Of a stretch of DNA of 37,340 bases, positions 34,278 to 37,340 are shown one piece after another; the stretch's first letter is position 1, and the number at the start of each line of letters is the position of its first letter. The DNA comes from Lunatimonas sp. Lineage in GTDB: Bacteria; Bacteroidota; Bacteroidia; Cytophagales; Cyclobacteriaceae. A program made the position numbers and the translations under genes. The notes beneath the pieces were generated by a model that saw only the letters and a list, made by a program, of their open reading frames with translations, did no database searches and was not told the origin of the DNA. Location of the stretch: positions 1 to 37,340 of the forward strand of contig NZ_JAFIEU010000024.1 of NCBI RefSeq assembly GCF_020832325.1, written 5' to 3'.

Positions 34278-34302
34278 TTTTTTAAATCAACGATTTAAAA
34301 AA
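34278..34302 (-). terminator. AT-rich hairpin after the ferredoxin gene
   Basis: A perfect 11-bp stem TTTTTTAAATC/GATTTAAAAAA with a 3-base loop. On the minus strand it lies about 50 bases after the ferredoxin stop and ends in a T run. The low GC of the stem makes it a weak terminator. Confidence 0.35.
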
Positions 34303-34352
34303 TCGGAAGCTGTATATCAAAGCCAGTAACTCGCCGAATGACCCGATTCGTA

Positions 34353-34589
34353 CTAGGAAATTTTACTCCTTAACTTTTCGACTTCCCCGTTTTTAAACAC
34401 TTCGTTTTCAAAGATCATCACAGGGCCGGATTTACAAAAATCCATGCACTTGGTTTTGATGAGCTTAAATTTCCCCTTGTGTGGGTCTAAGGTTAAAATG
34501 CTTTTTACCGCCTTGGTCAAGGTTTTGCAGCCGGCTTTTTTACAATCAGACCCAGAACACACAAATACGAATTTTCGGTATCTTCCCAT
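34353..34589 (-). CDS. thioredoxin-like [2Fe-2S] ferredoxin
   Basis: A 78-residue protein of the (2Fe-2S) ferredoxin domain type with a thioredoxin-like fold. FVFVCSGSDCKKAGC gives Cys11, Cys16 and Cys21, and KCMDFCKSGP gives Cys48 and Cys52; four of these five should hold the cluster, most likely Cys11, Cys16 or Cys21, Cys48 and Cys52. The following VMIFENEVFKNG and EVEKLR match the end of the fold. It starts 6 bases after the DUF819 gene, so the two are almost surely co-transcribed. No obvious redox partner is encoded nearby. Confidence 0.85.
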   Translation of the reverse strand: MGRYRKFVFVCSGSDCKKAGCKTLTKAVKSILTLDPHKGKFKLIKTKCMDFCKSGPVMIFENEVFKNGEVEKLRSKIS

Positions 34590-34595
34590 CTACGT

Positions 34596-35849
34596 TTAGA
34601 GATTTGAAACAAACTGCAACAACAATCCACAAATATAAGCTCCATAGGTACCCACTGCATAGCCCAATACGGCTAACAACACGCCTACCGGTGCAAGCGA
34701 AGGATTGAACGCGGAAGCCACAATGGGTGCCGAAGCGGCCCCTCCTACATTTGCTTGGGATCCGACCGCCACAAAAAAGAAAGGTGCCTTGATCCAATAT
34801 GCAATACCAAGCATCAACAGGACGTGAAATAGCATCCATAACATACCGATGAGAAAAAACAGCGGATTTTCCAATACCGCCGCAAGATCCATCTGCATCC
34901 CAATGGTAGCGACCAATACATAAAGGAGGACACTACCCAACCGCGATGCCCCCGCACCCTCTAAGTTTCTGGCACGAGTAAATGACAGCAGCAGTCCTCC
35001 AGTAGTAGCTACGATAACAATCCAGAAGAACGTATTGTCAAGCGAATACTGAATCAAACTTGGATGGTTCTGCCTGACATAGGGTCCCAGCGAATCACCC
35101 ACTAGATGCGCTACACCTGTAACACCAAAACCTAAGCCAATAATTGCCATGGTATCTGATAAAGTCGGTATCCGCATGATTCCCTCACGATATTTTTTGA
35201 CTTTCTCTTGCAGTTCGATGATAGCTGAATTGTCTGCTTTGAAAAAACGGTCTATTTTGTCCGGAATACCGGCACCATACAGCAATACCGCCATCCACAC
35301 GTTCGCTACAATCACATCTACCGCTATCATTTGGCTAAACAAGGCGGGACTGGCACCGAACACCTCCAACATCGATGTTTGATTAGCACTCCCTCCAATC
35401 CAACTGCCGGCGATGGTGGCTAGTCCCCTCCATGTTTCTTCCGCTCCCTGTGTACCCAGCACCTCTGGTACAAACCAAGATACTACCCACAAAGCCAAAG
35501 GCCCTCCCACCACGATACCCATGCTACCTGCAAAAAACATGATGACGGCTTTGGGACCAAGCTTTAGAATTCCCTTGAGATCTATACTTAGCGTAAGCAA
35601 TACGAGAGATGCTGGAAGCAAATACCTAGAAGCCACAAAATACAAACCCGAATCCTCTCCGGAGATAACCCCAAAAGTATTCAAAAGAGCGGGAACGAAA
35701 TAACATAACAGAATGGTGGGCACAATACGGTAAAACTGCCTAAAAAATGGATGTTTACTGGAAGAGGTGTAAAAAACCAATCCCAAGATAGCCAGTAATA
35801 TGGCCAATACGACAGCGTCATTTGAAACCAAGGGAATGTTTTCTCTCAT
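34596..35849 (-). CDS. DUF819 family multi-pass membrane protein
   Basis: An inner-membrane protein of 417 residues with about ten to twelve transmembrane segments, of the DUF819 (YjcL-like) family. The features I recognise are the early VLAILLAILGLVFYTSS, the conserved GLATIAGSWIGGSANQTSM near 145-163, and the symmetric second-half segment VGSQANVGGAASAPIVASAF. The two glycine/asparagine-rich stretches and internal pseudo-repeat resemble secondary transporters, but the substrate is unknown in the family. It lies 62 bases after the Nudix gene and 6 before the ferredoxin gene, on the same strand. Confidence 0.88.
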   Translation of the reverse strand: MRENIPLVSNDAVVLAILLAILGLVFYTSSSKHPFFRQFYRIVPTILLCYFVPALLNTFGVISGEDSGLYFVASRYLLPASLVLLTLSIDLKGILKLGPKAVIMFFAGSMGIVVGGPLALWVVSWFVPEVLGTQGAEETWRGLATIAGSWIGGSANQTSMLEVFGASPALFSQMIAVDVIVANVWMAVLLYGAGIPDKIDRFFKADNSAIIELQEKVKKYREGIMRIPTLSDTMAIIGLGFGVTGVAHLVGDSLGPYVRQNHPSLIQYSLDNTFFWIVIVATTGGLLLSFTRARNLEGAGASRLGSVLLYVLVATIGMQMDLAAVLENPLFFLIGMLWMLFHVLLMLGIAYWIKAPFFFVAVGSQANVGGAASAPIVASAFNPSLAPVGVLLAVLGYAVGTYGAYICGLLLQFVSNL

Positions 35850-35911
35850 AGCCTTTCAGTGTTCTCTTTTATGGATTGTTCGCCTTTCTAAAATTTTCAA
35901 TAATCAAACAC

Positions 35912-36544
35912 TCAATAGTTTTCCCACAGAAACAACAGCTCACTCAAGATCATAGCGGTAGCTCCCCAAACTACCTCATTATCAATATCAAAATAGGGAG
36001 CGTTTAAGGTTTGTAACCCTGCTTGCAAGGGTTTTTTCTTTCGGATATCTCTGCTCGCCAAATACTCGAAACTACAGGTGATCAAACGCTCGACCTCGTG
36101 GGGATCTGGTCGGAAGCGCGGCTTGTTCTCGGTGTAGCCCAAAAAAGGCAAAACAGAGAAATTACTAGGTGGTATATAAAGCTGCGAAAGGCTTCCAAAA
36201 ACAGTGATCTCCGCAGCAGGCACCCCGATTTCCTCATAGGTCTCTCTGAGGGCGGTAATCTGTAGGTCCTCGTCTTCAGGATCCCATTTGCCTCCTGGCA
36301 GGGAGACTTGACCGCTGTGAACTCCCGAATAGGTAGGCCGTTTGATAAATGGAACCATACAACCCGCTTCACCTGGATAAAACAAAACAAGCACCGCACC
36401 ACGGCGGACCCGTGCATTGTCTACCTGACCAAAGCGGCTTTCGTCTATCGGAATCGGCGCCATTAACATCTGCCCCTCTCTACCCGGAAGTGGCTGTTCC
36501 ATGGCCGATACCAGCTTAGCTACCACACTATCCAAGTCTATCAT
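35912..36544 (-). CDS. CoA-pyrophosphatase-type Nudix hydrolase
   Basis: Nudix enzyme of the CoA diphosphatase (NudL/YeaB, UPF0035) type, which would cleave CoA to phosphopantetheine and 3',5'-ADP. The Nudix box ends with the full RETYEEIGV, and upstream lies the family-specific segment FIKRPTYSGVHSGQVSLPGG. Length (210 residues) matches. The substrate call rests on that upstream segment. The arginine expected inside it appears to be replaced by glycine, so other nucleotide substrates remain possible. The ATG overlaps the stop of the preceding lipoprotein gene (ATGA). Confidence 0.85.
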   Translation of the reverse strand: MIDLDSVVAKLVSAMEQPLPGREGQMLMAPIPIDESRFGQVDNARVRRGAVLVLFYPGEAGCMVPFIKRPTYSGVHSGQVSLPGGKWDPEDEDLQITALRETYEEIGVPAAEITVFGSLSQLYIPPSNFSVLPFLGYTENKPRFRPDPHEVERLITCSFEYLASRDIRKKKPLQAGLQTLNAPYFDIDNEVVWGATAMILSELLFLWENY

Positions 36545-37209
36545 TTACGCCCGTTCGTTAATTTCTCCTCTAAATAGCCATGACGGGCGTAGTTGGGACT
36601 GACAAAGGACGATTCGTACACTTCGTAGGTACCACTATCCAAAGATACCAGCCAGAGCATAGGAGAGAATCCCCCTTCACCCTCAAAATATCCACCCACG
36701 AACAGCGTTCGCCCGGTGACCCAAACAGCATCCTCAAATAAACCGGAGGGACCGATGAACAGGAGACGCTCACGCATCCCATTATCCTTGTAGAAAATGA
36801 CTTCAGCGTCCGGTTCATAGAGCATTGCACCCTGTTCATCAATCCTCACTTTATAATCATAAATATCCACAACCCCTAATTCCTCCGGATTGGCTAATTG
36901 AAATGGCTCCAACGGGCTCTCCGAATTTGCGAGCGGATTGACCTCAGGCCTTTCCAGGTTCTCTATCGGACTGGTCTGTGTTTTGGTAAAACTGGCCACA
37001 CCGCCTTCCAACCCCTCACTGCGCCAGTGGCTCATCCAGTCAGACAACATGCCCAGACCGGCCTCTAGTAGCTGCTGATGTTCTACCAATTCATCTATGT
37101 TAGCCGGCTGAACCTGCTTTTCGGTTTCAGAAGGTCCGCAACCCATGGTACCAAACAGGAAACACACTAAGAAAAAACCTATTCCCAAAAACTCATTCCT
37201 ACGCTGCAT
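36541..37209 (-). CDS. lipoprotein of unknown function, 222 residues
   Basis: Not recognised. The signal sequence FFLVCFLFGTMGC ends in a lipobox (Cys24), so it is probably lipid-anchored. The middle is acidic and low in complexity; the last 110 residues look like beta strands (VDIYDYKVRIDEQGAMLYEPDAE is the start of this part, then AVWVTGRTLFVGGYFEG and MLWLVSLDSGTYEVYE). It overlaps the Nudix gene by 4 bases, so the two are translated together. Its upstream region is interrupted 35 bases before the ATG by the 3' end of a group II intron; only a -7-like TACTTTG (37229-37235) remains between. Confidence 0.75.
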   Translation of the reverse strand: MQRRNEFLGIGFFLVCFLFGTMGCGPSETEKQVQPANIDELVEHQQLLEAGLGMLSDWMSHWRSEGLEGGVASFTKTQTSPIENLERPEVNPLANSESPLEPFQLANPEELGVVDIYDYKVRIDEQGAMLYEPDAEVIFYKDNGMRERLLFIGPSGLFEDAVWVTGRTLFVGGYFEGEGGFSPMLWLVSLDSGTYEVYESSFVSPNYARHGYLEEKLTNGRK

Positions 37210-37243
37210 AGCATGCCATTTTTTTTACCAAAGTACGATAAAA

Positions 37244-37340
37244 ATCGAGTAGGAAGATAGGGATTAGTTCCCTATCTGTCCTCTCACACCACCCTGCGTA
37301 CCGTTCGGTACAGGGCGGTTCTTTAAGTTTTGACTCTAAC
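37244..37340 (-). mobile_element. 3' end of a group II intron (domains V and VI), body outside the window
   Basis: On the minus strand, domain V (37288-37319) is a hairpin ACCGCCCTG/CAGGGTGGT with a 2-base CG bulge, an upper stem TACC/GGTA and a GAAC loop. Domain VI follows: GAGAGGA pairs with TCCT-A-CTC, leaving one bulged adenosine at 37250, and inside it AGATAGGG/CCCTATCT form a perfect 8-bp stem. The intron ends ...TCCTACTCGAT at 37244, so the branch-point A lies 7 bases from the 3' splice site, as expected. The phrase GTGTGAGAGG and the ending CCTACTCGAT are typical of bacterial group II introns. Its reverse transcriptase lies beyond the right edge; 37320-37340 would be the end of domain IV. 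Confidence 0.85.

Overview
The window reads as chromosome of a Bacteroidota bacterium, most likely a Cytophagales/Cyclobacteriaceae-type marine or soil organism. Support comes from the Bacteroidota-type -7 promoter motif (TAnnTTTG) ahead of several genes, the lack of Shine-Dalgarno sequences, a two-gene methionine synthase, the alanyl-tRNA synthetase / M23 peptidase / MerR / DprA neighbourhood, a histone-H1-like 58-residue protein, a Bacteroidota-type alpha-oxoamine synthase, and many secreted or lipid-anchored proteins. The genus cannot be fixed from sequence reading alone. Gene density is high and no tRNA, rRNA or CRISPR array was seen.

Layout, left to right. (1) ppsA (minus) with its terminator, then a plus-strand three-gene efflux set (HlyD-type lipoprotein adaptor, FtsX-type permease, LolD/MacB-type ATPase); the adaptor-permease junction carries a tandem duplication of a translation start region. 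(2) A histone-H1-like gene and an alpha-oxoamine synthase (minus), divergent from accC-maf, which overlap by ATGA. (3) A minus-strand cluster of four unfamiliar secreted proteins: a lipoprotein, a 192-residue protein, a 279-residue protein and an 812-residue leucine-rich-repeat protein. (4) alaS, gatB and a TlpA-type lipoprotein (minus). (5) Plus-strand M23 peptidase, MerR regulator and dprA. (6) A minus-strand methionine operon, metH (homocysteine part), metH (folate/B12/activation part) and metF, led by a recognisable SAM-I riboswitch. (7) Endonuclease I with an outer-membrane-like protein, then a large five-PAS hybrid histidine kinase. (8) A minus-strand run of lipoprotein, CoA-type Nudix hydrolase, DUF819 membrane protein and [2Fe-2S] ferredoxin-like protein. 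(9) At the right edge, the 3' end (domains V and VI) of a group II intron on the minus strand, inserted about 35 bases upstream of the lipoprotein gene.

Most of the window is housekeeping. The parts most worth a second look are the four-gene leucine-rich-repeat cluster, in which two proteins appear to share an N-terminal domain and the third part is a three-module LRR protein; the riboswitch-led split methionine synthase operon; the duplicated start region in the efflux operon; the intron edge that appears to separate a gene from its promoter; and a perfect inverted repeat holding back-to-back -7 promoter boxes. All homology statements rest on motif recognition, not on a database search.
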